Origin: Nonlabens sp. Hel1_33_55
GTDB lineage: Bacteria; Bacteroidota; Bacteroidia; Flavobacteriales; Flavobacteriaceae
NCBI RefSeq assembly: GCF_900101765.1
Contig: NZ_LT627735.1
Span: 992,001-1,056,000, forward strand
DNA: 64,000 nt
Direction of reading: 5' to 3'
Positions within the stretch are counted from its first letter, which is position 1. Every line of letters begins with the position of its first letter. The translations under genes were made by a program, and so were the position numbers. Below, piece by piece: positions 42,343 through 50,748 of this stretch. The notes under the pieces are model-generated. The model was given only the letters and a program-made list of their open reading frames with translations, had not been told where the DNA came from and made no database searches.

Positions 42343-43407
42343 TTAAATCCTTGATGTTTTATTTCTCAAAAAATGATCTGCTATCACGAGTGCTGCCATG
42401 GCTTCCACAATGGGAACAGCTCTGGGAACGACACATGGATCGTGACGTCCTTTTCCTTGCATTTCGGTCGCGTTACCTTCTTTATCTATAGTTGGTTGGG
42501 ACTGCATTATGGTCGCGACAGGTTTGAATGCTACATTGAAGTAAATGTCCATACCGTTGGAAATGCCGCCTTGGATGCCACCGCTGTGATTTGTTTTTGT
42601 ACTACCATCTGCATTGTACAGATCGTTGTGCTCGCTACCCAGCATTTCACTACCGGCAAAACCGCTACCATATTCAAAACCCTTTACAGCATTAATGGAG
42701 AGCATTGCTTTCCCAAGGTCTGCATGTAGTTTATCAAATACGGGTTCGCCCAATGAGGCTGGAACATTTTGTATCACGCAACTCACTACACCACCAATGG
42801 TATCGCCAGCCTTGCGTACTTCCATGATTTTTTCTTCACACGCTTTCGCGAAAGCAGAATCAGCACATCTTACTGCATTATTCTCTATTTCTGCAAAGTC
42901 AAGCTCTTTATAGGGCTTGTTCATTTTGAGATCTCCTACGCTGCTGGTAAAGGCATTGAATTGAAGTGCAGATAGCATTTGCTTTGCAACGGCTCCAGCC
43001 ACTACCCTACAAGCTGTTTCTCGAGCGCTGCTGCGGCCACCACCACGATAATCACGTGTGCCGTATTTGTCCGTGTATGTTTTATCTGCATGACTAGGCC
43101 TGAAGCTGTCTGCAATGTGTGAGTAATCCTTTGATTTTTGGTTCTCGTTGACAATCTGAAACCCTATAGGTGTTCCCGTAGTTTTTCCCTCAAATATCCC
43201 TGATAAGAACTCAACGGTATCAGATTCCTTACGCTGTGTAACGATCTTGCTTTGACCAGGTTTACGCCTATCAAGATCTCGCTGTACGGCAGCAAAGTCA
43301 ATTTCGATTCCAGCAGGACATCCGTCTATGATTCCGCCAATTGCTATTCCGTGTGATTCTCCAAAGGTGGTCAGTCTAAACGCCTGACCAAAAGTATTTC
43401 CCGCCAT
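42343..43407 (-). CDS. aroC: Chorismate synthase
   Basis: A 354-residue FMN-dependent enzyme that converts EPSP to chorismate in the last common step of aromatic synthesis. Signatures: GESHGIAIGGIIDGCPAGI (signature 1), the GGGRSSARETACRVVAGAVAK block (signature 2) and RHDPCVVPRAVPIVEAMAAL (signature 3). ATG 43407 (MAGNTFGQAF) is chosen: a TATATTTG box covers 43414-43421 and overlaps the alternative start nine bases upstream. Palindrome copy 15 (one mismatch) encodes AFAKA in a surface segment. Confidence 0.97.
   Translation of the reverse strand: MAGNTFGQAFRLTTFGESHGIAIGGIIDGCPAGIEIDFAAVQRDLDRRKPGQSKIVTQRKESDTVEFLSGIFEGKTTGTPIGFQIVNENQKSKDYSHIADSFRPSHADKTYTDKYGTRDYRGGGRSSARETACRVVAGAVAKQMLSALQFNAFTSSVGDLKMNKPYKELDFAEIENNAVRCADSAFAKACEEKIMEVRKAGDTIGGVVSCVIQNVPASLGEPVFDKLHADLGKAMLSINAVKGFEYGSGFAGSEMLGSEHNDLYNADGSTKTNHSGGIQGGISNGMDIYFNVAFKPVATIMQSQPTIDKEGNATEMQGKGRHDPCVVPRAVPIVEAMAALVIADHFLRNKTSRI
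42841..42856. repeat. Palindrome, copy 15 (one mismatch, inside aroC)
   Basis: CGCTTTCGCGAAAGCA; the last base differs. Read as AFAKA. Confidence 0.9.
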
Positions 43408-43413
43408 AGTAGA

Positions 43414-43421
43414 CAAATATA
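43414..43421 (-). promoter_or_regulatory. -7 box of aroC
   Basis: TATATTTG on the minus strand, ending 7 nt before the ATG at 43407. Confidence 0.62.
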
Positions 43422-43457
43422 AGGTTTGAGAACATTAAAATTAACGCAGATTTTAGT

Positions 43458-43489
43458 TTTGATATGGCTGTTCTAAGTAGTTATATTTG
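43458..43489 (+). promoter_or_regulatory. Complete Bacteroidota promoter of first TPR/TonB-C gene
   Basis: TTTG at 43458-43461, a 20-nt spacer, then TATATTTG at 43482-43489, ending 6 nt before the ATG at 43495. This is the best full -33/-7 match in the window. Confidence 0.75.
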
Positions 43490-43494
43490 GATAT

Positions 43495-44256
43495 ATGAGA
43501 TATATTTTTCTTCTATTATTTGCTCTATTTAATCATTGGACTATTGATGCCCAATCAACTGCAATTGATTCCAAATTGATTCAAAGGTCTAAAAAGGCCT
43601 ATGGCAAACTTGATTTTGACAAAGCTGAACGTCTTTGCTTTAAAGCAATGAAGAAGGATAGCCTAGAGAATGACGTCGATGTGCAGATCTTACTCTCGAA
43701 TATATTCTTTGCAAACAAGGAATTTGATAAATCAAGAAAGCTTTATTACAAGATACTGAGCGACCTTGATGTGAATGATGAGCGAAGAACATTTTTACAA
43801 AGTGGTATCGCTAGATCTCAAAGCCATATAAGAAATGAAGTAGCTCTTAAACAGCCTAAAATAAAGTTTGAAGAAGAAATAGAAAACGGTCTAGTAACGT
43901 TGGATAGTTTCGAAAAAATTTCAAGCCTGGATCAAATGGTCACCTATCCTGGCTGCGAGAATAAGTCAGATCAAAAAGCAACCGACAGTTGTTTACATTA
44001 TTACATTATTGACTTAATTACTTATAACTTTGACAAGGCAATTTTAAAAGATTTAGGCTTACCGGAATTTCTCGTACTTTATTTGTATTTCAAAGTTATG
44101 CCAGATGGGACTTTAGAAAACGTAGAGGTCTATTCGATTCATCCACTTATCGAATTAGAAGGAATAAGAATATTACGAGGAATGCCTATACTGGAGCCTG
44201 CAATTGTTAATGGACAACCCATAGCAGTAAAGGAGTACCTACATGTTCATCTTTAA
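43495..44256 (+). CDS. Exported TPR/TonB-C-like protein, paralogue 1
   Basis: A 253-residue protein with a signal peptide ending near TIDAQS (about 20), TPR-like helices (about 25-110) and a C-terminal domain starting at TYPGCEN (about 158). That domain has the layout of the TonB C-terminal fold as found in many flavobacterial proteins: cysteine-containing YPGCE, a helix, then FKVMPDGTLENVEVYSIHPLIE and a closing strand. It has no membrane anchor after the signal peptide, unlike true TonB. The next two genes are paralogues of the same design. The role is unknown; periplasmic interaction with an outer-membrane receptor is possible. Confidence 0.72.
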   Translation: MRYIFLLLFALFNHWTIDAQSTAIDSKLIQRSKKAYGKLDFDKAERLCFKAMKKDSLENDVDVQILLSNIFFANKEFDKSRKLYYKILSDLDVNDERRTFLQSGIARSQSHIRNEVALKQPKIKFEEEIENGLVTLDSFEKISSLDQMVTYPGCENKSDQKATDSCLHYYIIDLITYNFDKAILKDLGLPEFLVLYLYFKVMPDGTLENVEVYSIHPLIELEGIRILRGMPILEPAIVNGQPIAVKEYLHVHL

Positions 44257-44381
44257 TTATAGTTTGAATTTCTTTCTATAGAATCTCTAAATTTATTTTT
44301 AAGTTTCCCTGTCGATTATAAATTTGGTCCATTAGTCTAATAATAATTCCATTTCATATTTAGCGTTATAAACCTTACCCT

Positions 44382-45176
44382 ATGCAAAAGTTTTTAGTTT
44401 TATTCTTGCTCTCCATGTTCCTATGTTCACCTGTTACCGCTCAAAACAGTTCTGGATTGAGCCAAAAGAATGAAAGGTTACTAAATAAAGCGTTTAAGTC
44501 CTACAGCAACAAAAAATTCAAAAAGGCTTTGAATTTTATGGAAGATGCTATGCAGTCTGATGAGGTCCAGCAGTTATCAGGAGCATCGCTACTGCAAGCC
44601 AATATCTATTTTGCTCTAAAAGATCACGAAGAAGCAAAAAATTACTATTTGAAGGCCATCCAAACGGCCAAACCTAGCGAATACTCCAACGAAGTCGCAC
44701 AGATTGGACTCGCCCGTAGCATGGCGAAAATCAATAAAGAAAAGGAGTCTGAAAAAATCAAAAGAGAGAAAGACTCTATAGCTAGTTCTTCTAATCCCAA
44801 TGATAAAACGTCCAAAGAAATCGCTCCATTTGCTCTTATTGAACAGGTTCCAATTTACCCAGGTTGTGAAATGGAGAAATCCAATAAAGCCCACAAAAAC
44901 TGTATGCAGCAAAAAATTACCGCTCATGTGGCTGATAATTTTAAAACTGGTATATCAGGCTCTATTGGCATAAAAGGAAAAATTTATATTAATGTTCAGT
45001 TCAAAATCAGTAAAGATGGCGAGGTCACTGACATTTATGCAAATGCCCTAAATCCTTTATTAGAGGAAGAAGCCATACGCGTTATAGAACGTTTACCAGA
45101 AATGCAACCGGGTACCCAGCAAGGAAAGCCTGTAGGAGTAATTTATGGGTTACCTATTATTTTTGAGGTTAATTGA
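44382..45176 (+). CDS. Exported TPR/TonB-C-like protein, paralogue 2
   Basis: A 264-residue protein: signal peptide to about residue 21 (SPVTAQ), TPR helices (about 27-105), a charged Lys/Glu-rich linker (about 115-140) and the TonB-C-like domain from IYPGCEMEKSN. The domain ends GKPVGVIYGLPIIFEV, very close to the C-terminal motif of energy-transducer TonB proteins. It is the middle member of a tandem triplet, with about 125-bp gaps on either side, so each may have its own promoter. Confidence 0.72.
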   Translation: MQKFLVLFLLSMFLCSPVTAQNSSGLSQKNERLLNKAFKSYSNKKFKKALNFMEDAMQSDEVQQLSGASLLQANIYFALKDHEEAKNYYLKAIQTAKPSEYSNEVAQIGLARSMAKINKEKESEKIKREKDSIASSSNPNDKTSKEIAPFALIEQVPIYPGCEMEKSNKAHKNCMQQKITAHVADNFKTGISGSIGIKGKIYINVQFKISKDGEVTDIYANALNPLLEEEAIRVIERLPEMQPGTQQGKPVGVIYGLPIIFEVN

Positions 45177-45302
45177 ATAAGACACCCTTTATTTACAAGT
45201 TTTACCGCTTAGAGCAGGTGAAAATTTCGAAGAAATTTATGCGTGATTTGCAATTAAAATCTACATTTACATCTGGTTTATCTTATTGAACCTAAAGTAA
45301 TT

Positions 45303-46088
45303 ATGAAAGGTTTTTTTACCTTTGGCTTACTGCTCTTTACAGTATTACCTGCTATTGCTCAAGAAATTGAGACACCCAATAATAAGACCGCCGATTCACT
45401 TTTTGTGGTTCAGCATGAAGCCTATGCTCATCACAGTTTTGAAACCGCCAGAGAATTGCTTAAAACAGCATTGCTCAATAAGCGAATGGCTAGAAGCTAC
45501 GAGCCACATTATGAATTAGGTGATGCAGAATTTGCTCTAGAAAACTTTGAAGCTGCTGCAAAAGCTTACGCTAAAGCAATACAGCTAGCTGAAAATCAGG
45601 TTAAAACAATCAATGGTCCCAAGCAAGGTCTGGAACGTAGTCTCGCACGCATAGAATATATCAAAGAAGAAAAGGAACGCGAGTCACAAATAGATACGGC
45701 GCTACTCAAAGGACTAAAGAAAGATGTTCCATATTCTAATGAAGCAGAAGAATTGACCCAATTCCCGATATATGAAGGTTGCGAAATAGGATCTTACGTC
45801 GACATGAAACGATGTATGAATCAAGCCCTGGCTTTATTTATAGTGAGAAATTTTAAATCAAACCTCGCAAATAGGGTCAATCTGTATGGTCGTCTGCCTA
45901 TAGAAGTTAATTTCACAGTAGATCCAACTGGTGCTTTGACCAATGTCAAGGCAAAATCATTGAATCCGCAGTTGGAACATGAAGCGTTACTTTTAATTAG
46001 TCTAGTGCCGCAAATGAAACCAGGATTGGTAGGTGATAAAACGGTGAGCGTTAATTATCTACAGCGCATCCTATTTGTCATCGAGTAA
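45303..46088 (+). CDS. Exported TPR/TonB-C-like protein, paralogue 3
   Basis: A 261-residue protein: signal peptide ending near PAIAQE (about 19), TPR-like helices (about 30-115) and the TonB-C-like domain from IYEGCEIGSYV, where the usual proline is glutamate. It ends NPQLEHEALLLISLVPQMKPG, matching the other two copies. The three genes probably arose by tandem duplication and have diverged strongly. The stop is 3 bp from the convergent membrane-protein stop. Confidence 0.72.
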   Translation: MKGFFTFGLLLFTVLPAIAQEIETPNNKTADSLFVVQHEAYAHHSFETARELLKTALLNKRMARSYEPHYELGDAEFALENFEAAAKAYAKAIQLAENQVKTINGPKQGLERSLARIEYIKEEKERESQIDTALLKGLKKDVPYSNEAEELTQFPIYEGCEIGSYVDMKRCMNQALALFIVRNFKSNLANRVNLYGRLPIEVNFTVDPTGALTNVKAKSLNPQLEHEALLLISLVPQMKPGLVGDKTVSVNYLQRILFVIE

Positions 46089-46090
46089 AG

Positions 46091-46789
46091 TCAGGACAAC
46101 TTATATTCTGGATAGGTTTGTTCCAGGTAATACTGCGCGTGTTTAGGAATTTCAATGGTCATGATGTAGAGAAATAAGTACATGCTGCAGACCAATATGC
46201 TAATAACGATAAGCCAGAACATACTCACAGAAGAGATTCCTGCGGTCCCATTCAAAATGTTGAACACATGAAGCGGAATGAGGGCAATGCCACCCATCGC
46301 ACCTTGATTGAACAGCATGTCTTGAAACATCCAGCGTTTTTCTTCCTTCTTCCTTTTTAATTTTTTTCTCATTATCATCAAAGCCAAAATATACACAGCC
46401 ATTACAGAAACTATAGATCCCAGAAACAGGCTTTCAGAAAAAGAAACAATCTTAAGTAGATAAGCAAACAATCCAATTACAGTCAAGAACCCGATGATTC
46501 TTGGCACCTGCATATATTGCAGAAAGTGCGACCACACGATCTTCATGTACTTCTTACTCAATGCTTTTTGCCGTTCCTCAACAACATCCATAAAACCAAA
46601 AACGCCGAACTTCTTAAACTCACGATCCCGCGCCTGCTCAAAAGAAAGGTTGGGATGATCGCTCCATTGCTGTTCAATACCATGCGCCATATGATCTACA
46701 AGCTCTGTCTGTAGGTCATAATGTTCTACAAAATGTTGTCTTGTAAACTTGTAAAGTGATTCTATTTGTTGGTCATCAAGTTGGGTCAT
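46091..46789 (-). CDS. Membrane protein paired with PadR
   Basis: A 232-residue protein with a soluble helical N-terminal part (about 1-85, including QTELVDHMAHGIEQQW) and four hydrophobic helices (about 95-115, 120-138, 160-180, 190-212). The N-terminal part resembles the permease-prefix/DUF1700-type domain often encoded next to PadR regulators. The start is ATG 46789, which overlaps the padR stop as TAATG; the frame is open 12 bp further upstream but inside padR. The function is unknown; it is very likely the target or partner of PadR. Confidence 0.7.
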   Translation of the reverse strand: MTQLDDQQIESLYKFTRQHFVEHYDLQTELVDHMAHGIEQQWSDHPNLSFEQARDREFKKFGVFGFMDVVEERQKALSKKYMKIVWSHFLQYMQVPRIIGFLTVIGLFAYLLKIVSFSESLFLGSIVSVMAVYILALMIMRKKLKRKKEEKRWMFQDMLFNQGAMGGIALIPLHVFNILNGTAGISSVSMFWLIVISILVCSMYLFLYIMTIEIPKHAQYYLEQTYPEYKLS

Positions 46790-47124
46790 TAGTAACTCCA
46801 TTTAGGATTGAACAATTGTTCCATAGTGGTCATATATTCTCGCAGCGCCTCCAGTTGACTCACACGTTCCTGTTCGCCAGCTTCCGTAATTTTATAGTAT
46901 TTACGTATACGATTATCTACTTTTTCAGCTTCAACGGTTAGGAAATTCTGAGCCTCAAGTTTATGCAGTATAGGATACAATGCGCCTTCCTTTATCTCCA
47001 ACGAGCCATTGGTTTTCTCTTTGACTTTCTGAGTGATTTCATATCCATACATCCGACCTTCGGTGTCCAAAAGCTGGAGAACAATCGCTGTAAGATTGCC
47101 ACGATAAAGAGATGTATTTGACAT
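46789..47124 (-). CDS. PadR-family transcriptional regulator
   Basis: A 111-residue winged-helix repressor. The recognition part is EGRMYGYEITQKVKEK followed by KEGALYPILHKLEAQNFLTVE, the PadR signature, then the wing VDNRIRKYYKITEAG and a dimerisation helix. It shares a TAATG stop/start with the membrane protein downstream, so both are translated together. An inverted repeat covering its own start codon is a candidate operator, which fits autorepression typical of the family. Confidence 0.93.
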   Translation of the reverse strand: MSNTSLYRGNLTAIVLQLLDTEGRMYGYEITQKVKEKTNGSLEIKEGALYPILHKLEAQNFLTVEAEKVDNRIRKYYKITEAGEQERVSQLEALREYMTTMEQLFNPKWSY

Positions 47125-47143
47125 ACCTATGTAACTTAGGTAT
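47123..47143. promoter_or_regulatory. Candidate PadR operator
   Basis: ATACCTA and TAGGTAT form a 7-bp inverted repeat around a 7-nt spacer, overlapping the padR start codon. Confidence 0.45.
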
Positions 47144-47191
47144 AAAACTAAGAATTATTTTGAAATATGCAATTGGTGAGAATAATTATCT

Positions 47192-47207
47192 CGCTTTCGC
47201 GAAAGCG
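47192..47207. repeat. 16-bp palindrome, copy 16 (intergenic)
   Basis: Exact copy upstream of padR. Confidence 0.97.
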
Positions 47208-47231
47208 TAACTCTGATAAACCACAAGTAGA

Positions 47232-47663
47232 AACCATATCTCGACTGCCGCTCGATACTGGTTTGTAAGTTTCAATAGTAAATAAAAAAGAAATTTGAAG
47301 CGACAGTCAAAAGACAGCTACGCTTATTGAAATCTTAAAATGAAAGCCATTTCGAGCGAAAGTCGAGAAACGTTTGGTTTCAAGACCTCTATAGCTTTAT
47401 ACAGAAAAATATCCCGACTCTCGCTGGATATTGGTTACAAATATTACGGTGTAGATTGAAAAGCCATTTCGAGCGAAAGTCGAGAAACGGCTGGTTACTA
47501 GACCTCTAAAGATTGATATAGAACCATATCTCGACTGCCGCTCGATACTGGTTTGTAAATTTCAATAGTAATTAAAAAAGAAATTTGAAGCGACAGTCGA
47601 AAGACGGATACGCATATTGAAATCTTAAAATGAAAGCCATTTCGAGCGAAAGTCGAGAAACGG
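47232..47663. repeat. Intergenic REP-like array of alternating inverted motifs
   Basis: The 559-bp gap between padR and mtaB holds no gene. Two motifs alternate: X, ATCTCGACTGCCGCTCGATA (near 47238, a diverged form near 47409, and 47528), and Y, TTTCGAGCGAAAGTCGAGAA (near 47350, 47467 and 47640). Y is approximately the reverse complement of X, so each X-Y pair can fold. The segment 47232-47372 is repeated at 47522-47662 with a fixed 290-bp offset and a few changes; a shorter diverged unit lies between. The motif GACCTCTA also recurs between units. Confidence 0.9.
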
Positions 47664-47683
47664 CGGTTATATGTTCAAAGTTT

Positions 47684-49009
47684 CTACAAAACTTGCACAC
47701 GCACGATCCCATCTTCGTCAATCTCAACTAATTGAACCGTTTGCAATTCATTGACCAATTCTGGATTGTAATACGTTTTGACTTTTACATAATTCTCAGT
47801 AAAACCATGTATGAATCCTTCTTTGTTTTCGGCTTCCCAAAGGACAGTTTTGGTGTTACCCAATTGGCTTTCATAGAACGCACGGCGCTTTTTGACGGAT
47901 AATCCGCGCAACATTTTAGAACGTTTTTTACGCACATTCATTGGGACAACGCCGTCCATGACAGCGGCTTCTGTATTCTCACGTTCTGAATAGGTAAACA
48001 CATGCAGATAGGAAATGTCTAAATCACTCAGGAACTTGTATGTGTCCATAAAATGATCATCGGTCTCGCCTGGGAAACCCACGATTACATCAACGCCTAT
48101 GCAGCAATCTGGCATGGTTTCTTTGATGCGAGCCACGCGATCCACATATAACTCTCTATTGTAGCGGCGTTTCATTTTACCTAACAACTCATTACTACCA
48201 GATTGCAGCGGTATGTGAAAATGCGGGACAAAAGCTCTGGATCTGGAAACCAATTCAATGGTCTCGTTTTTCAATAGATTGGGTTCAATCGATGAAATAC
48301 GCAAGCGTTCAATTCCTTCTACTTGATCCAACTCTTTCACTAAATCAAGAAATGTATGTTCATGACGCTTGTTACCAAATTCGCCTTTTCCATAGTCACC
48401 TATATTGACACCCGTCAAAACGATTTCTTTAATATCCTGCGCTGCGATGTCTCGAGCATTTTGCAATACATTTTCCATCGTATCGCTACGTGAAATGCCT
48501 CGTGCCAACGGTATGGTACAATAGGTACACTTATAATCACAACCATCCTGAACCTTGAGAAAGGCTCTCGTTCTATCGCCTATAGAATAGGAACCCACAT
48601 AAAAATCGGCCTCATCGATTTCACAGGAATGGATCTGTGCCGGCTGATCCTTAGATAGCTGATTGATATAATCGGTAATCTTGAATTTTTCCGTTGCTCC
48701 CAACACTAGGTCTACTCCATCTACCGCGGCCAATTCTTCTGGCTTTAATTGCGCATAACAACCTACAGCTATAGTAAAAGCATCCTTGTTTTGCTTTTGG
48801 GCTTTTTTTACAATCGTTTTAAACCGCTTATCAGCATTTTCAGTAACGCTACAGGTGTTAATCACATAGATATCTGCAGGCTCATCAAACTCCTTGCGAT
48901 CATAACCTTGCTTGTCAAAATCACGCGCTATGGTTGATGTCTCGCTAAAGTTTAGCTTACATCCCAACGTATAAAAAGCCACTGATTTTTTGTCTGCTAC
49001 GGCGTTCAT
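47684..49009 (-). CDS. mtaB: tRNA t6A37 methylthiotransferase
   Basis: A 441-residue radical-SAM enzyme that adds a methylthio group to N6-threonylcarbamoyladenosine 37 of tRNA. The N-terminal domain has the three cluster cysteines in TLGCKLN, NTCSVTENAD and VGCYAQLKP. The radical-SAM motif is CDYKCTYCTIPLARG, and a C-terminal TRAM domain follows. ATG 49009 is chosen over an in-frame TTG 12 bp upstream because the TATCTTTG box (minus strand, 49030-49037) leaves a short leader. CKLN and the spacing favour MtaB over MiaB or RimO. Confidence 0.93.
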   Translation of the reverse strand: MNAVADKKSVAFYTLGCKLNFSETSTIARDFDKQGYDRKEFDEPADIYVINTCSVTENADKRFKTIVKKAQKQNKDAFTIAVGCYAQLKPEELAAVDGVDLVLGATEKFKITDYINQLSKDQPAQIHSCEIDEADFYVGSYSIGDRTRAFLKVQDGCDYKCTYCTIPLARGISRSDTMENVLQNARDIAAQDIKEIVLTGVNIGDYGKGEFGNKRHEHTFLDLVKELDQVEGIERLRISSIEPNLLKNETIELVSRSRAFVPHFHIPLQSGSNELLGKMKRRYNRELYVDRVARIKETMPDCCIGVDVIVGFPGETDDHFMDTYKFLSDLDISYLHVFTYSERENTEAAVMDGVVPMNVRKKRSKMLRGLSVKKRRAFYESQLGNTKTVLWEAENKEGFIHGFTENYVKVKTYYNPELVNELQTVQLVEIDEDGIVRVQVL

Positions 49010-49029
49010 GATCCTGTTCAAATAGTCTG

Positions 49030-49037
49030 CAAAGATA
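49030..49037 (-). promoter_or_regulatory. -7 box of mtaB
   Basis: TATCTTTG on the minus strand, 20 nt before the ATG at 49009. Confidence 0.58.
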
Positions 49038-49118
49038 CTGGCATTTAAAGACAGTAAAAAGTTTCAAAACCCATTTTGCAATGCCTTTGAAATGCTATCA
49101 ACAAGTCTCACAAACCAG

Positions 49119-49126
49119 TATCTTTG
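49119..49126 (+). promoter_or_regulatory. -7 box of solute-binding lipoprotein gene
   Basis: TATCTTTG, ending 6 nt before the ATG at 49132. It rules out an earlier ATG at 49081. Confidence 0.62.
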
Positions 49127-49131
49127 CGACC

Positions 49132-50748
49132 ATGAATAAATGGTGGTCACTCCTACTTTTCACGATCATTTTTTACAGCTGTTCTAGCGATACAAATCAG
49201 ATCGATCCTACAACGGTTTTCCGTTATAATGAGCATGCAAACATCACAAGTCTAGATCCAGCATTCTCAAAAGATCAACGAAATATCTGGGCTTGTAATT
49301 TGATCTACAACGGTCTAGTGAAGCTTGACAATGAACTTCAAGTAGTTTCCGATATTGCTGATAATTGGGAAGTTAGCATCGATGGACGTACCTATAACTT
49401 TAAGTTGAAAGATAGCATCTATTTTCATGAGAATTCCGCTTTCGCGAAAGCGAACTCATCTCAAACTATATTACAAAAAGTTACTGCTTCAGATTTTAAA
49501 TATTCATTAGAACGCCTCACAGATCCTAGAGTCGCATCTCCTGGCGCATGGGTCATGAGCAATGTGAAAAGCATTTCAGCTCCTGCAGACAATGAATTGA
49601 TCATTGAATTAAACCAGCCGTTTCCAGCCTTTTTGGGATTGTTGACCATGAAATATTGTTCAGTCATTCCAGAAGCTAGCCGACTCAAACCTGATTATGA
49701 CCAGCGATCCAATCCTATAGGAACTGGCCCATTTTACATGAAACGCTGGGAAGAAAATGTAAAACTAGTATTGCGAAAGAATGAGCATTACTTTGAAACA
49801 GATGAAAAAGGCGAGCCACTTCCCTATCTAGAAGCCGTTGCCATTACTTTCAAAAATGACAAGCAGTCAGAATTTCTGGAATTTGCTCAAGGAAATCTTG
49901 ATTTTATCAACGCCTTAGATCCTAGCTATAAGGACGAGCTGCTGACCACGCAAGGTGAACTCAAACCTGCCTACGTATCTAGTGTGAATATGATTAAAGC
50001 TCCATTTCTTAATACAGAATATCTGGGATTACAGCTAGACAGTGAAACACCAGAATTGCAAAGCTTGAAATTACGACGCGCAATTAATCTAGGTTTTGAT
50101 AGAGTTCAAATGATCAAATACCTACGCAATAATATTGGAACACCAGCTACCAGCGGTTTTATACCTGCAGGCCTACCTGCCGGTGGACAGATCAAGGGTT
50201 TCGAATATGATCCTATGGAAGCAAGAATTCTGGTGAATGAATATATAAGAGAAACCGGCGATGAAAATCCGCAGGTGGTGATAAGCACAAATGCTAATTA
50301 CCTTGATCTATGCGAGTATATCCAAAAGGAATTGGAAAAGGCTGGAATCGATGTAGCGGTTGAAGTGATGCCACCATCCACATTACGCCAGGCGCGCAGC
50401 GCTGGTCAATTGGACGCTTTTAGATCCAGTTGGATCGCAGATTATCCTGATGCCGAAAATTACTTGTCATTGTTTTATTCTGAAAACTTTGCTCCAAACG
50501 GACCTAATTACACGCATTTCTCAAACGAGAAATATGATGAATTGTATGAGCAAGCTCTAGCAATTCCAGATCCAAAGCAACGTGAAGAGTTATATATAAA
50601 AATGGATTCACTCATTATTGAAAATGCTGCGATCGTTCCATTGTATTACGATCAAAGCGTCCGTTTTATCAGTAAGAATGTACATGGTCTAGAAACTAAC
50701 GGAATCAATATTCTGGATCTTACCAGAGTTTATAAAACAGCCGATTAA
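49132..50748 (+). CDS. Peptide-type ABC substrate-binding lipoprotein (family 5)
   Basis: A 538-residue lipoprotein: the signal peptide ends in the lipobox FYSC with Cys18. The body is a family 5 (OppA/DppA-type) binding protein, with ITSLDPAFSKDQRNIWACNLIYNGLV, the KVTASDFKYSLERLTDP segment and GTGPFYMKRWEENVKLVLRKN as conserved stretches. It should bind peptides or similar ligands in the periplasm. No permease or ATPase genes adjoin it. The palindrome at 49437-49452 encodes AFAKA in the loop HENSAFAKANSS, as an apparent insertion. The stop overlaps the dus start as TAATG. Confidence 0.9.
   Translation: MNKWWSLLLFTIIFYSCSSDTNQIDPTTVFRYNEHANITSLDPAFSKDQRNIWACNLIYNGLVKLDNELQVVSDIADNWEVSIDGRTYNFKLKDSIYFHENSAFAKANSSQTILQKVTASDFKYSLERLTDPRVASPGAWVMSNVKSISAPADNELIIELNQPFPAFLGLLTMKYCSVIPEASRLKPDYDQRSNPIGTGPFYMKRWEENVKLVLRKNEHYFETDEKGEPLPYLEAVAITFKNDKQSEFLEFAQGNLDFINALDPSYKDELLTTQGELKPAYVSSVNMIKAPFLNTEYLGLQLDSETPELQSLKLRRAINLGFDRVQMIKYLRNNIGTPATSGFIPAGLPAGGQIKGFEYDPMEARILVNEYIRETGDENPQVVISTNANYLDLCEYIQKELEKAGIDVAVEVMPPSTLRQARSAGQLDAFRSSWIADYPDAENYLSLFYSENFAPNGPNYTHFSNEKYDELYEQALAIPDPKQREELYIKMDSLIIENAAIVPLYYDQSVRFISKNVHGLETNGINILDLTRVYKTAD
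49437..49452. repeat. 16-bp palindrome, copy 17 (inside binding lipoprotein)
   Basis: Exact copy, read as AFAKA. Confidence 0.97.

Noticed and set aside
47232..47663. Possible CRISPR array
   Set aside because: The repeats alternate in orientation and are spaced irregularly, the intervening DNA is itself repeated, and no cas genes are nearby.
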